A DNA stretch of 64,000 nucleotides from Hordeum vulgare subsp. vulgare (lineage: Eukaryota > Streptophyta > Magnoliopsida > Poales > Poaceae), in contig NC_058519.1 of NCBI RefSeq assembly GCF_904849725.1, forward strand, positions 185,617,703 to 185,681,702. Direction: 5' to 3'. The position numbers were made by a program, and so were the translations under genes. Positions 43,120 through 57,047 of this stretch are shown here, one piece after another. Every line of letters starts with the position of its first letter. Within the stretch, counting starts at the first letter, position 1. The notes below the pieces were generated by a model. That model worked only from the letters and a program-made list of their open reading frames with translations. It did no database searches and was not told where the DNA came from.

Positions 43120-44777
43120 TGATGACGAGATGATGTATATACTTCTCGCCCCTCGTTTGATACCCCAAGTGGAAGGTGGAGATGTAGTCAACAGCAAATT
43201 TCCCTTACACACAGACTGTAAGGTTTATCGAACCAGGAGGACTCCTAGGCTCAACAAGTAGGTGTATTCCACCCTGGCGCTAGCAGAAGACCTGGACCTA
43301 CACACACAACAAATAACTTTGCTCCCAACGAGTACACAGAGGTTGTCCATCTCTCCAGCCTTGTAGTTTGCAAAGGATCAAAACACAAGCGGTAAGGTAA
43401 TAGTGATTGCAACGGAAAAGTAAATAAAGCGGTAAATGGTGGAGGTGTAAACAATGATGGTGATATGGACCGGAGTCACATGATGTTCACTAGTGATGTC
43501 TCTCTCCCAAAATATGATAAACAACTATGCTAGGGTAAATAAATCACAGTTGGGCAATTGACAGAATTATGATCGCACCGCAATGCTAATTATGCTCCTT
43601 TATAGTATGAGGTTCAATAGTAATGGGCAATATGCCAAGACAAGTAGATCGTTTATTCATCAACATCTACTTACTAATCATCCACCTTGATATATCTATC
43701 CATAACATCTCTCCGGTATTAAGTTGCGAGTCCCACCCAAAGTGTAAACTCAAAGCAACGGACAACTGCATTAACGAACTATGCGTAAGGTAAACAATCC
43801 TTGCAACCATGGTCACAAGCACCGTTGTTTTCCCCCTTGGGGCAAAAATCACATCCCGTAGTCTCATGTTTCTGTCACTCAAGCTAGACATCGAGGGGCT
43901 TGAACCCACAATCATGCATAATGCTCCCTCTTGGAGTTACGATGTACTACTTGGCCAAAGCAATAAAAAGCAACGGAGAACATGCATGAATCACTAAGGA
44001 ACTTAATATAAAAGGATAATCAAATATATAACTCATAACAATCTCAACATAATCTCATAATCCATCGGATCCCAACAAACCGAGCATAGCAAAAGCAAGA
44101 GAATTACATAGATGCCTTGATCATGTAGGGCATCTCACAAGGACTAACCATGGAAGCACAAGATTGGAGAGAAGACATCACATAGCTACTGGTCATGGAC
44201 TCATAGTCCAAGGGAAACTACTCACGGCACATCCAGGAAGCGTCCATGACAGTGGAGAAGCTCCCGGAGGTCAATCCTCCCTCCGGCAGGGTGCCGGGAA
44301 GAGGTCTCCTGACGCTCCCGATCTTGGAAGCGCTGTGGCGGCGGAACGATGGAGAAATTTGCGATTCCAGAAAGTCTGCGAGGGTTTCCTCACGGAAGTC
44401 TAAATATAGGCCAAAGGAGGGCACCGGAGGAGGGAGGACCCACCCAGGCAACCTCCTCGCGTGGCCTGGGCCCTGGCCGCCCCAGCAGGCCACCTAGGAG
44501 GCCCCTGGCCCCCCTCTCGCCCTCCTTCGGTGATCCCGAAGCTTTTGTTTCGCTGATTTATTTATATATTTTTCTGGATTTATTCAGGCTTCGGAAAATT
44601 GGGTAAAATCCCCTGCAAAAAAGACATCAGCAGACAAAAACTGGCACTGGGTGCACTGAGTTAGTAGGTTAGTCCAAATATGTGTAAAATGATATAAAAG
44701 TGTAGCAAAACATATAACAATGTCACCTAAAAGATCATGGAACAAGCAAAAATTATAGATACGTTTGGGATGTATCA
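43120..44777 (-). repeat. Element C 5' LTR
   Basis: 1658 bp, from TGATACATCCCAAACG (44777) to CTCGTCATCA (43120). Its middle section differs strongly from the LTRs of A, B and D, so C is a distinct family. GC-rich sequence near 44420-44530 corresponds to the U3 GC-rich block of the others. Confidence 0.82.
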
Positions 44778-44789
44778 CATGCTCCTCAT

Positions 44790-46379
44790 TGCTACCTCTT
44801 GAGCTTGCATTGGTTTTCCCTTGAAGAGGAAAGGGTGATGCAGCAAAGTAGATAAGTATTTCCCTCGATTTGTTGAGAACCAAGGTATCAATCCAGTAGG
44901 AGGAACAAGCGAGACTCCAATAGTAGTACCTACAAAAATAATCAAACACTTGCACCCAACGCTATAAAGGGGTGGTCAATCCCTTTAGAGTTATTTGCAA
45001 GGATGAGATGTGATAGAGCTAGATATAAAATATTGATAGATCTGAAAGTAAAACTAAAGTAAATAAATTGCAGCAACGTATTTTTGTTTATAGATATGAA
45101 AATATGATATGGAAAATAGACCCGAGGGCCATAGGTTTCACTAGAGGCTTCTCTCATAAAGGAAAATAATACGGTGGATGAACAAATTATTATCGAGCAA
45201 CTGATAGAAAAGCAAATAATTATGAAGATATCCAAGGCAATGATTATGCATATAAGCATGAGGTTCGTATCAAGTAGACCGAAATGATTCTACATGTACT
45301 ACTATTACTCCACACATCTACCGACTCCTACCTGCATCTGGAGTATTAAGTTCATGAAGAATAGAGTAACGCATTAAGTAAAATGACATGATGTAGAGGG
45401 ATAAACTCAAGCAATATGGTGAAAACCCCATCTTTTTACCCTTGATGGCAACAATACAATACGTGCCTCGCTACCCCTACTGTCACTGGGTGAGGACACC
45501 GCAATATTGAACCCAAAACTAAGCACTTCCCCATTGCAAGAATTACCAATCTAGTTGGCCAAACCAAACAAATAATTCGAAGAGAATTGCAAATATATGA
45601 AATCATGCATATAAGAATTCATAAGAGAATCAAATAATATCCATGGCTAATCTAAGGATAAACTCACAATTGATCAGATCTCGATAAACACACCACAAAA
45701 GAGTATTACATCAGATAGATCTTCATGAAGATCATGAAGAACATGGTATTGAAGATCAAAGAGAGAGAAGAAGCCATCTAGCTACTAGCTATGGCCACTT
45801 AGGTATGTGGTGAACTACTCACACATCATCGAAGGGGCAATGGAGTTGATGTAGATGCCCTCCATGATAAATTCCCTCTCCGGCAGATTACCAGAAAAGG
45901 CTCCAGATTGGATCTCTCGGGAACACAGGCTCCTGGTGGCATAAAAGTATTTTCATGGTTTTTTTTTGCGTTTCTGGAATATTTGGGATTTATAGGCCAA
46001 GAATTAGGGTTAGGAGACCTGCAGGGGGGCCACAAGCCAGGGGCGCGGCCACCACCCCCCCCCCCCCCCCCCCGAGGGCGCACCCTACAGGCTTGTGGCC
46101 TCCTGACAACTTCCTTTCCCCTACTCCAAGTATGTTGCGTGTCTTCTAGTCCAGAAAAAAATCTTTCTGGAGATTTTATTCCGTTTGGACTCCGTTTAAT
46201 ATTCCTTATCTGCAATATTCAAAAATGTCGAAAAAACATTAACTGGTACTAGGCTCTAGGTTAATAGGTTAGTCCCAAAAATAATATAAAACATCATATT
46301 AATGCATATAAAACAACCAAAACATATAAAATAATAGCACGGGACAATCAAAACTTATAGATACGTTGGAGACGTATCA
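44790..46379 (-). repeat. Element D 3' LTR (Athila-like)
   Basis: 1590 bp on the minus strand, from TGATACGTCTCCAACG (46379) to CAAGAGGTAGCA (44790). It is followed by 12 bp (44778-44789) and then element C. No primer site follows on the minus strand, and the typical CATCCCCGAGCTTAA polypurine-side sequence adjoins it at 46380, so it is the 3' LTR. A 19-C run is at 46055-46073. The end (GGTTTTCCCTTGAAGAGGAAAGGG on plus) resembles the LTR end of A. Confidence 0.82.
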
Positions 46380-48525
46380 GCATCCCCGAGCTTAATTCCA
46401 GCTCATCCTCGAGTAGGTAAATGATAAAAACAGAATTTTTGATCTGGAATGATACCTAACATATTTATCCATGTAATATTCTCTAATGTGACAAGAATAT
46501 TCAAATCCATAAGACTCAAAACAAAATTCTATATTGACATAAAAACAATAATATTTCAAGCATACTAATAAGGTAATTGCTTCCTTTTGAAATAGCATGG
46601 TCTTAGAAAGTTATCCGTACAAAATCATATGGTCTGGCTATGCTCCATCTTCAGCACACAAAGTATCTAAATCATGCACAACCCCGGTGAAAATCAAGCA
46701 ATTGTTTCACACTTTTTATGTTCTCAAACCTTTTCTACTCTCACGCAATACATGAGGGTGAGCCATGGATATAGCACTATAGATGGAATAGAATATGGTG
46801 GAGGTTGCAAAAAGGAAGGAAGAAGATAGTCTCGCATCACCTAGGCATATCAACGGGCTATGGAGATCACCATCAATAGATATTAATGTGAGTGAGTAGG
46901 GATTTCCATGCAACAAATACACTAGAGCTATAAGTGTATGAAATCTCAAAAAGAAAACTAAGTGGTTGTGCAAAAGATGTGCACCACTAGTTATATGAAA
47001 GTGACAACATAGGACATTCTCTATGAAGAACATGGTTCTATTTTGAAGCACAAGTGTGGAAAAAGATAGTAGCATTGTCCCTTCTCTCTTTCTATCGTTT
47101 TTTCTCTTTTTTGAATGGGCTTCTATGGCCTCTTTTATTATTTTTTATGGGCTTCGCTGGCCTCTTTTTTTTTGTAAAGTCCGGAGTCTCATCCCAACTT
47201 GTGAGGGAATCATAGCTTCCATCATCCTTTTTTCTCACACGAGACAATGCTCTAATAATGCAAATCATCACACTTTTATTTACTTACAACTCGATATCTA
47301 GAACAAAGTATGACAAGCAATATGGAAATGATGGTGCGTGTCATAAAAAACCGGGACGGTGGTGTTGCATTGTAATATATCTCAGAATGGCTATGAAAAT
47401 GCTATAATAGGTACGTATGGTGGCTGTTTTGAGGAAGGTTAGTTTAACGTACCAGCGAAAATTGTGCGGTACTAGAGAGGCTAGCAAAGGTGGAAGGGTG
47501 AGAGTGCGTATAATCCATGAACTCAACGTTAGTCATAAAGAACTCACATACTTATTGCAAAAGCCTATTAGTTATAAAAGCAAAGCATTAGACGCGTGCT
47601 CCTAGGAGAAGGGTTGGTAGGAATTAATTATCGCTCGATCCCGACCTCCACACAAAGGTTGACAATCATTAAACAAGTCATGCTCTGACTTCAGCACACA
47701 ACGGTTCACCATACGTGCATGCTACGGGAATCACAAGGTTCAAAACAAGTATTTTTCTAATTCACAATTACTTACTAGCATGACTCTCATATCACCATCC
47801 TCACATCTCAAAACTATATGCAATGAATCAAACTTCTCATCATATTCAATGCACTTAGTATGAAATTTTTATTATATCCCTCTTGGATGCCTATTATATT
47901 AGGACTAAATTCAGAACCTAAACCAATTGCCATGTTGTTTAAAGAACTCTCAAAATAATATAAGTGAAGTACGAGAGTTCAATAATTCCACAACACCACC
48001 GTGCTCTAAAAGATATAAGTGAAGTACTAGAGCAACATTCCCTAGATCAAAAGATATAAGTGAAGCATAAAGAGTATTCTAATAAATTCACGATTCAGTG
48101 TGTGTCTCTCTCAAAATATGTGTGCAGCAAGGATGATTGTGGCAAACTAAAAAGTAAAGACTCATATCATACAAGATGCTCCAAGCAAAACACATATCAT
48201 GTAGTGAATAAAAATATAGCCTCAAGTAAATTTACCGATGGAATGAAGACGAAAGAGGGGATGCCTTCCGGGGCATCCCCAAGCTTAGGCTCTTTGGTAT
48301 CCTTGAATATGGCTTGGGGTGAATTTATAAAATTCCTGGACTAAGAGCGAAAGTTTCTGTTTTTCAGCAAAATCAACTTGCAAGCACCATAGATCATCCC
48401 AAAGGTCTTACTTGGCTCAAACACTAATTAAAACAAGAAAACACAATTATTACAGAGGTAATAATATGTGCAACATACAAAAACAGAAACAAAAACAAAA
48501 GCAAAACAAATAAAATTGGGTTGTT
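46380..48525 (-). mobile_element. Element D internal 3' region, cut by element E
   Basis: Noncoding sequence like the 3' regions of A, B and C: CTCATCCTCGAGTAGG next to the LTR, T-rich tracts at 47095-47170, AAAGATATAAGTGAAG repeats at about 47955-48066 and GGGGCATCCCCAAGC near 48272. It stops at ATTGGGTTG (48516-48524), part-way into the shared GGGTTGCCTCCCAACAAG motif, where element E begins. The rest of D is not in the window. Confidence 0.75.
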
Positions 48526-49166
48526 GATACGTCCAAAATGTTTCTATACTTTTTGATTGTTTCATGCTACTTTTATGCTTTGATGTGTAGGAACTATCAA
48601 AAACAAAAGAGGAAACCTTGTTGGAGTGGGACTCTGACTTACCTGAAATCTGTCCCCCTACAGATTTTATAGATCGTCTATTTCCGCCTCGAAGATGACG
48701 TCAAATTGAAAAACAATAAATGCGAAAGTTGTGGGGAATTTTACGCTGATAATTCTAGACATAAACTTCGGCCCATTTCGAGTTCGGACGCTTCAGGAAA
48801 GCCCGTTCTACTAGAGGACAAATATCTGATTACACGATTACGGGAATCGGTTACGTGATTGAGTCCAACTCTTACCATATTAGATGGATTCGGCCAAGCC
48901 ACAACTTGGGGACCTCATTAGGGCTGAGAGGGGTTCCTGGGAAGGATCTAGAGGTGCCCAAGAGCCCTTGGATCAAATGGCATTCATTGGAGGGCCAAGG
49001 ATGATCATCCCGACTCATATAAGGAGAGGAAAAACTTGATTTCTGGAGGGCCACCAAGAGCTATGAGATTTCCTCCTTCTAGGAAGCCGCCTTGGGGTAG
49101 AGAACCACCTCCATACGAGCACCATCTCCAAGGAAGAAGGGGGGCCAAGGGACGCCGCCCCCAAGG
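48526..49166 (+). mobile_element. LTR of element E, first part
   Basis: Starts TGATACGTCCAAAATG, an LTR start related to those of A-D but otherwise different, so I leave the family unnamed. It is interrupted at 49167 by a BARE/Angela element, with target duplication CAAGG at 49162-49166. No coding frame of note. Confidence 0.65.
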
Positions 49167-51000
49167 TGTTGGTAAACGTTGCATGGGAAAAAACTCCTAC
49201 GCACACGAAGACCTATCATGGTGATGTCCATCTACGAGAGGAGATTTGGATCTACGTACCCTTGTAGATCGCACAGCAGGAAGCGTTAAGAAACGCGGTT
49301 GATGTAGTGGAACGTCCTCACGTCCCTCGATCCGCCCCGCGAACCGTCCCACGAACCGTCCCGCGATCCGTCCCATGATCCGCTCCGATCTAGTGCCGAA
49401 CGGACGGCACCTCCGCGTTCAGCACACGTACAGCTCGACGATGATCTCGTCCTTCTTGATCCAGCAAGCAAGACGGCGAAGTAGATGAGTTCTCCGGGAG
49501 CGTTACGGTGCTCCGGTGGTGCTGAAGGATCTACTCTTGCACGGCTCCACCCGAGCTCTGCCCGAGCTCCGCAGAAATACGATCTAGAGGTAAAACTATG
49601 GTGTCTAGATCTGAGTTGCACGTGGCAAAGTTGTCTCAAATCAGCCCTAAATCACCAATATATATAGGAGGGAGGGGGAGGGACTTGCCTTGAGTTCCAA
49701 GCCCCCAAGGTGCACCGGCCAAGAGGAGTAGGACTCCTACTCCAATCCTACTCAAAATAGGATTGGAAAGTGGAGTCCTTCTCTTCCTTCCCACCTTTTC
49801 CTTTTTTTCTTTATTTGGTTTTCTCTCTATGGCCCATAGGCCTTATTGGGATGTCCCACCAGCCCACTAAGGGCTGGTGCGCCACCCATAAGTCCTTTGG
49901 GCTTCCCTCGGGAGGGTTGCCCCCCCTCCCGGTGAACTTACGGAACCCATTCGTCACTCCTGGTACATTTCCGGTAATGCCCGAAAACATTCCAGTAACC
50001 AAATGAAGTCATCCTATATATCAATCTTCATCTCCGGACCATTCTGGAAACCCTCGTGACATCCGTGATCTCATCCGGGACTCCGAACAACATTAGGTAA
50101 CCACGCATATAACTCAACTATACTAAAACATCGCCGAACCTTAAGTGTGCAGACCCTGCGGGTTCGAGAACTATGTAGACATGCCCCGAGGCACTCCTCG
50201 GTCAATATCCAATAGCGGGACCTGGATTCCCATATTGGATCCTACATATTCTCCGAAGATCTTATCGGTTGAACCTCAGTGTCAAGGATTTATACAATCC
50301 TGTATGTCATTCCCTTTGTCCTTCGGTATGTTACTTGCCCGAGATTCGATCGTCGGTATCCGCATACCTATTTCAATCTCGTTACCGGCAAGTCTCTTTA
50401 CTCGTTTCCATAATACAAGATCCCGCGACTTACATTTAGTCACATTGCTTGCAAGGCTTGTGTGATGTTGTATTACCGAGTGGGCCCTGAGATACCTCTC
50501 CGTCACACGGAGTGACAAATCCCAGTCTTGATCCATACTAACTCAACGGACACCTTCGGAGATACCTGTAGAGCACCTTTATAGTCACTCGTTTACGTTG
50601 TGACGTTTGATACACACAAGGCATTCCTCCGATACCAGTGAGTTATATGATCTCATGGTCATAGGAGCAAATACTTGACACGCAGAAAACTATAGCAATA
50701 AAACGACACGATCAATATGCTACGTTCATAATTTGGGTCTTGTCCATCGCATGATTCTCCTAATGATGTGATCTCGTTATCAAGTGAAAACAATTCTCTA
50801 TGGTTAGGAAACCTTGGCCATCTTTGATCAACGAGCTAGTCAACTAGAGGCTTACTAGGGATAGTGTTTTGTCTATGTATCCACACATGTATTTGTGTTT
50901 CCAATCAATACAATTATAGCATGGATAATAAACGATAATCACGAACAAAGAAACATAATAATAACTAATTTATTATTGCCTCTAGGGCATATTTCCAACA
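49167..51000 (-). repeat. Angela-1 3' LTR
   Basis: 1834 bp. A TATA box (CCTATATATATTGG on minus) lies at about 49656-49669. Co-linear with 57714-59541. Confidence 0.93.
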
Positions 51001-52290
51001 GTCTCCCACTTGCACTAGAGTCAATAATATAGTTCACATCACCATGTGATTTCAACGAATCCAACACCCATATAGTTCTGGGGTCTGATCACGTCTTGCT
51101 CGTGAGGGATGTTTTAGTCAATGGTTCTGAAACTTTCAGATCCGTGTGTTCTTTACAAATCTCTATGTCATCTTATAGATGCTCCTACTACGTGCTATTC
51201 GGAAATACTCCAAATATCTACTCTACTATATGTATCCGTTTTACTACTCGTAGTTATTCGGATTAGTGTCAAAGCTTGCATCAACGTAACCCTTTACGAC
51301 GAACTCTTTAAGCACCTCCATAATCGAGAAAAATTCCTTAGTCCACTAGTTCCTAAGGATAACTTTGACCGCTCTTTCAGTGATTCAATCCTGGATCACT
51401 CTCTGTACCCCTTAACAAACTTGCGGCAAAGCACACATCAGGTGCAGTACACAGCTTGGCATACTTTAGAGTCTATGGCTAAGGCATAGGGGACGACCTT
51501 CGTCCTTTCTCTTTCTTCTGCCGTGGTCATGCTTTTGAGTCTTACTCAAATTCACACCTTACAACACAACCAAGAACTCCTTCTTTGCTGATTTATTTTG
51601 AACTCCTTCAAAACCTTGTCAAGGCATGCATTTCATTTGAAAGTTCTATTAAGCGTATTGATCTATCTCTATAGATCTTGATGCTTAATGTTCAAATAGC
51701 TCTATCCAGGTCTTCCTTTGAAAAACTCCTTTCAAACAACCTTTTATGCTTCACAGAAATTCTACATTACTTTTGATCAACAATATGTCAACCACATATA
51801 CTCATCAGAAATTCTATAGTGCTCCCACTCACTTCTTTGGAAATACAAGTTTCTCATAAACCTTGCACAAACCCAAAAGCTTTGATCATCACATCAAAGT
51901 GTATATTCCAACTCCGAGATGCTTCCACCAGTCCATTAAAGGATCGCTAGAGCTTGCATACTTGTTAGTATATTTAGGATCGACAAAACCTTCTGGTTGT
52001 ATCAGATACAACCTTATCTCAAGAAAACTGTCGAGGAAACAATGTTTTGACATCCTATGTGCAATATTTCATAAATAATGCAGCAACTACTAACATAATT
52101 CCAACAGACTTTTGGCATCACTACGAGTGAGAAAGTCTCATCATAGTCAACTCTTTGATCTTGTCGGAAACATCTTTGCGACAAGTCTAGCTTTTCTTAA
52201 TGGTGAATAGTCACCATCATCGTCTTTCTTCCTTTTAAAGATCTGTCTTTACTTAATAGTCCTACGACCATCGAGTAGTTCTTCCAAAGT
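51001..52290 (-). pseudogene. pol: Angela-1 reverse transcriptase and RNase H remains
   Basis: Minus-strand remains of Copia reverse transcriptase at about 51960-52290: KKDDDGD...KARLVAK, then a counterpart of the usual ETFSPV region and a recognisable YNQKVL (from the Y.QPEGF motif), each in a different frame. The sequence from 51960 to 51012 should hold the rest of RT and RNase H but is full of stops and I cannot place motifs with confidence. It ends at the polypurine tract CAAGTGGGAGAC. Inactive. Confidence 0.65.
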
Positions 52291-52497
52291 CTACACTTTG
52301 TGTTCATACATAGATCCTCTCTCGGATTTCATGGCCTCCAGCTATATGTCAAAATCCGGGCCCACCATCGCTTCTCCATAGCTCATAGGTTCATTGTTGT
52401 TCAACAGCATGACCTCCAAGACAGGGTTACCGCACCACTCTGTAGTAGTACGCGACCTTGTCGACCTACGAGGTTTGTAGTAACTTGATCCGAAGCT

Positions 52498-53059
52498 CTA
52501 ATGATCACCATCATCAGCTTCCACTTCAATTGGTGTAGGCGCCAGAGGAACATCTTCCTGTGCCCTGCTACACACTGGTTGAAGTGACGGTTCACTAACC
52601 TCATCAAGTTCCACCACCCTCCCACTCAATTCTTTCAAGAGAAACCTTTCCTCGAGAAAGGATCCATTTCTAGAAACAAACACTTTGCTTCCGGATCTGA
52701 GATAGGAGATGTATCCAGCTGTTTTGGATATCCTATGAAGATGCATTTATCAGCTTTGGGTTCGAGCTTATCGGACTGAAACTTTTCCACATAAGCGTCG
52801 CAGCCCCAAACTTTTAAGAAACAACAGCTTAAGTTTCTCTAAACCATAGTCTATACTGTGTCATCTCAACGGAAATATGCGGTGCCCTATTTAAAGTGAA
52901 TGCGGTTGTCTCTAATGCATAACCCATAAATGATAGTTGTAATTCGATAAGAGACATCATAGTATGCACCATATCAAAATAGGGCGTAGCTATGACGTTC
53001 GAACACACCATCATACTATGGTGTTCAAGGTGGCATGAATTGCGAAACAATTTCCACAT
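52498..53059 (-). pseudogene. pol: Angela-1 integrase C-terminus and connector
   Basis: The frame 53059-52829 reads MVHTMMSLIELQLSFMGYAL, then ETTAFTLNRAPHISVEMTQY: the Copia integrase block after the catalytic core (usual pattern MMS...LP.SFWGYALETA...LNRVPSK). The frame 52746-52498 reads GYISYLRSGSKVFVSRNGSF, then LEERFLLKELSGRVVELDEV, the connector between integrase and reverse transcriptase. Frame breaks lie between them. Confidence 0.75.
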
Positions 53060-55393
53060 TGTCTTTAACTATGTACCAAAACTCGCAACTCAGGTATTCA
53101 TCTCTATGATCATATCGTAGACAGTTTATCCTCTTGTCACGACGATCTTCACTCTGAAATAGCATTGAACTTTTCTATATTTCAAACTTGTGATTCATCA
53201 AGTAAATACTCCCATATCTACTCAAATCGTCAGTGAAGTAAGAACATAACGATACTCACTGTGTGCCTTAGCACTCATTGGACTGCACACATCAAAAATG
53301 TATTACTCCCAACAAGTTACTCTCTTGTTTCATGTGGCATGATTTGCATGTCTCAAGTGATTCAAAATCAAGTGAGTCCAAACGATCCATCTCTATGGAT
53401 CTTCTTCATGCATTTATACCAACAGGTATGGTTTGCATGTTTCAAACGTTTCAAAAATGAGTGAGTACAAAGATCCATTGGCATGGAGCTTCTTCATGCA
53501 TTTTATACCAACATGACTCAAGTGGCAGTGCCACAACTAAGTGGTACTATCATTATTACTTTGTATCTTTTGGCACCAATATTATGAACATGTGTAACAC
53601 TACAATCGAGATTCAATAAACCATTGAGGGTAATTATTCAAGCAAATAGAATAACTATTATTCTCTTTAAATGAGTAATCGTATTGCAATAAACATGATC
53701 CAATCATGTTCATGCTCAATGCAAACACCAAATAACAATTATTTAGGTTTTACCACCTATCCCGATGATAGAGGGAGCGTGCGGTGTTTGATCACATCAA
53801 CCTTGGAAACACTTCCAACACGTATCGTCACCTCGCCTTTAGCTAGTCTCCGTTTATACCATGGCTTTCATTTCGAGTTACTAATCACTTAGCAACCGAA
53901 CCGATATCCAATACCCTCGTGCTACTAGGAGTACTAGTAAAGTACACATCAATATCATGTATATCAAATATACTTCTGTCAACTTTGCCAGCCTTCTTAT
54001 CTACCAAGTATCTAGGGTAGCTCCGCCTCAGTGATCGTTCCCCTCATAACAGAAGCACTTAGTCTCGGGTTTGGGTTCAATTTTGGGTTTCTTCATTAGA
54101 GCAGCAACTGGTTTTCCGTTTCATGAAGTATCCCTTCTAGCCCTTGCCCTTCTTGAAACTAGTGGTTTTACTAACCATCAACAATTGATGCTCCTTCTTG
54201 ATTTCTACTTTCGCAGTGCCAAACATTGCGAATCACTCAAGGATCATCATATGAGTCCTTGATTTGTTTATAGTTCATCACGAAGCCCTAGCAGCTTAGT
54301 GGCAGTGACTTTGGAGAACCATCACTATCTCGTCTGGAAGATTAACTCCCACTTGATTCAAGTGATTGTTGTACTCAGGCAATTTGAGAACATGCTCAAC
54401 AATTTGAGCTTTTCTCCTTTACTTTGTAATCAAAGAATCTTGTCGGAGGTCTTATACCTCTCAACAAGGGCACGAGCATGAAATATCAATTTCATATCTT
54501 AGAACATCTCTTATATTCTGCAACGTTTTCAAAACGTCTTCGGCGCCTTGCTTCTAAGCCATTAAGTATTGCGCATTGAACTATCATGTAGTCATCAAAG
54601 ACGTGTATGTCAGATGTTCGCAACATCCACAGACGACACCCGAGGTGCAGCACACCGAGTGGTGAATTAAGGACATAAGCCTTCTGCGCTGCAATGAGGA
54701 CAATCCTCAGTTTTACGGACTCAGTCCGCAAAGTTGCTACTATCAACTTTCAACTAAATTTTCTCTAGGAACATATAAAAACAGTAGAGCTATAGCGCAT
54801 GCTACATCGTAATTCGCAAAGACCATTAGACTATGTTCATGATAATTAGTTCAATTAATCATATTACTTAGGAACTCCCACTCGAAAAGTACATCTCTCT
54901 AGTCATTTGAGTGGTACATGATCCAAATCCACTATCTCAAGTCCGATCATCATGTGAGTCAAGAATAGTTTCAGTGGTAAGCATCTCTATGCTAATACTA
55001 TCAACTATACGATTCATGCTCAACCTTTTGGTCTCTTGTGTTCTGAGGCCATGTCTGCACATGCTAGGCTCGTCAAGTTTAACCCGAGTGTTCCGCGTGT
55101 GCAACTGTTTTGCACCCGTTGTATGTGAACGTTGAGTCTATCACACCCGATCATCAGGTGGTGTCTCAAAACGACGAACTGTAGCAACGGTGCACAGTCG
55201 GGGAGAACACAATTTCGTCTTGAAATTTTAGTGAGAGATCACCTCATAATGCTACCGTCGTTCTAAGCAAAATAAGGTGCATAAAAGGATTAACATCACA
55301 TGCAATTCATAAGTGACATGATATAGCCAACATCGTGTGCTTCTTGATCTCCATCACCAAACCACCAGCATGATCTTCTTGTCACCGGCGCCA
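53060..55393 (-). other. Angela-1 eroded gag and integrase region
   Basis: By position this holds integrase core, protease and gag on the minus strand. Stops and shifts are frequent and no open frame exceeds about 85 codons. The frame 54746-54492 may be a Gag scrap but I cannot confirm it. No other feature seen. Confidence 0.5.
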
Positions 55394-57047
55394 AGATACG
55401 TCTCAAACGTATCTACAATTTTTGATGGTTTCACGCTCTTATCTTGTCATCTTTGGATGTTTTATGTACCTTTTATATCTTTTCTGGGACTAACTTATTA
55501 ATTCAGTGCCAAGTGCGAGTTCCTGTTTTTTCTGTGTTTTTGGCTCTTTTCAGATCTGATTTTGGAACGGAGTCCAAACGGAATAAAATCCCCGAAATGA
55601 TTTTTTCCCGAACAGAAGAAGATCACGGGGACTATGGGCCAAGCCAGGAGGGCTACAGGGAGCCCACAAGCCCCCACTCCGCCACTAGAGGGAGGCGGCG
55701 GTGGGCAGGCTTGTGGCCTCCCTGGCGCCCCCCTAACCTAGATCTTGCGCCTATATATTCCCTAAAAATCAGAAAAAAAATGAAGGGAGCCACGAAAATA
55801 CTTTTCCGCCGCCGCAAGCTTCCGTTTCCGTGAGATCTCATCTGGAGACCCTTCCCGGTGCCCTGCCGGAGGGGGCTTTGGAGTTGGAGGGCTTCTACAT
55901 CATCATCATCACCCCTCCAATGACTCGTGAGTAGTTCACTTCAGACCTACGGGTCTGTAGTTAGTAGCTAGATGGCTTCTTCTCTCTCTTGGATCTTCAA
56001 TACAAAGTTCTCCATGATCTTCATGGAGATCTATCCGATGTAATCTTCTTTGGCGGTGTGTTTGTCAAGATCCGATGAATTGTGGATTTGTGATCAGATT
56101 ATCTATGATATATATTTGAGTCTTTGCTGATTTTTTATATGCGTGATTTGATATCCTTGTAAGTCTCTCCGAGTCTTGGGTTTTGTTTGGCCAACTAGAT
56201 CAATGATTCTTGCAATGGGAGAAGTGCTTGGTTTTGGGTTCTTACCATGTGGTGACCTTTCCCAGTGACAGTAGGGGCAGCAAGGCACACATTGAGTAGT
56301 TGCCATCAAGGGTAACAAGGTGGGCTCTGTCGTTGATATGAGATTGTCCATCTACATTATGTCATCTTGCTTAAGGCGTTACTCTGTTCTTTTGGACTTA
56401 ATACAGTAGATGCATGCTGGATAGCGGTCGGCGTGTGGAGTAACAGTAGTAGATGCAGAAAGTATCGGACTACTTGTTTTGGACGTGATGCTTATAGATA
56501 TAATCATTGCCATAGATGACGTCACGACTTTGTGCGGTTCTATCAACTGCTCGACAGTAATTTGTTCATCCACCGCCTACTTGCTTTCATGAGAGAAGCC
56601 ACTAGTAAACACTATGGCCCCCGGGTCTATTCACATCTATCGTTTACACCTCCGTTTTTACTTTGCTTTGTTACTTTGTTGCTTTAAGTTCTCACTTTGC
56701 GAACAATCTATAAGGGATTGACAGCCCCTTCATAGCGTTGGGAGCAGGTTCTTTGTGTTTGTGCAGGCACTTGTGATACTCCTTCACTGGATCGATACCT
56801 TGGTTCTCAAAACTGAGGGAAATACTTACCACCGCTGCGCTACATCACCCTTTCTGCTTCGAGGGAACACCAACGCAGGGCTCCAAGGCCACGGGGAAAT
56901 CCTTTGCATATTTGCCTAGGAAGTCCCTAAAGGCGTAGCCGTAGCAGAAGGATTCCTGGTGCCGTTGCTGAGGAGAATCAAGACAAGAACAGTCTCCAAT
57001 CAGCACGTGTTTCTGGAGTTGTTGGAAGGTCTTTTGTTGCAGTAGCA
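55394..57047 (+). mobile_element. Solo Athila-like LTR (element S) in Angela-1
   Basis: 1654 bp. It starts AGATACGTCTCAAACG (first T of TG mutated to A) and ends GTTGCAGTAGCA. The target duplication CGCCA is perfect (55389-55393 and 57048-57052). It closely resembles the LTR of element B, in the opposite orientation. No internal region is present, so it arose by LTR-LTR recombination. It contains the hairpin arms GGAGCCC...GCTTGTGG region (55657-55722), a CTATATATTCCC TATA box (55752) and a captured primer-site-like sequence near its end. Confidence 0.92.

Larger units (their letters stand above)
39121..44777 (-). mobile_element. Athila-like non-autonomous Gypsy element C, 3' LTR truncated
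   Basis: Minus-strand element. The complete 5' LTR is 43120-44777. Only the first about 99 bp of the 3' LTR remain (39121-39219). The internal region 39220-43119 has a tRNA-Asp-type primer site, a gag fragment and the shared noncoding 3' module. No reverse transcriptase or integrase. The missing 1.5 kb of 3' LTR, and the abrupt join to Copia RNase H coding sequence, indicate a deletion. Confidence 0.8.

Noticed and set aside
44778..44789. 12-bp spacer between C and D as a target duplication or remnant of H
   Set aside because: Too short; no matching copy found at the other end of C or D.
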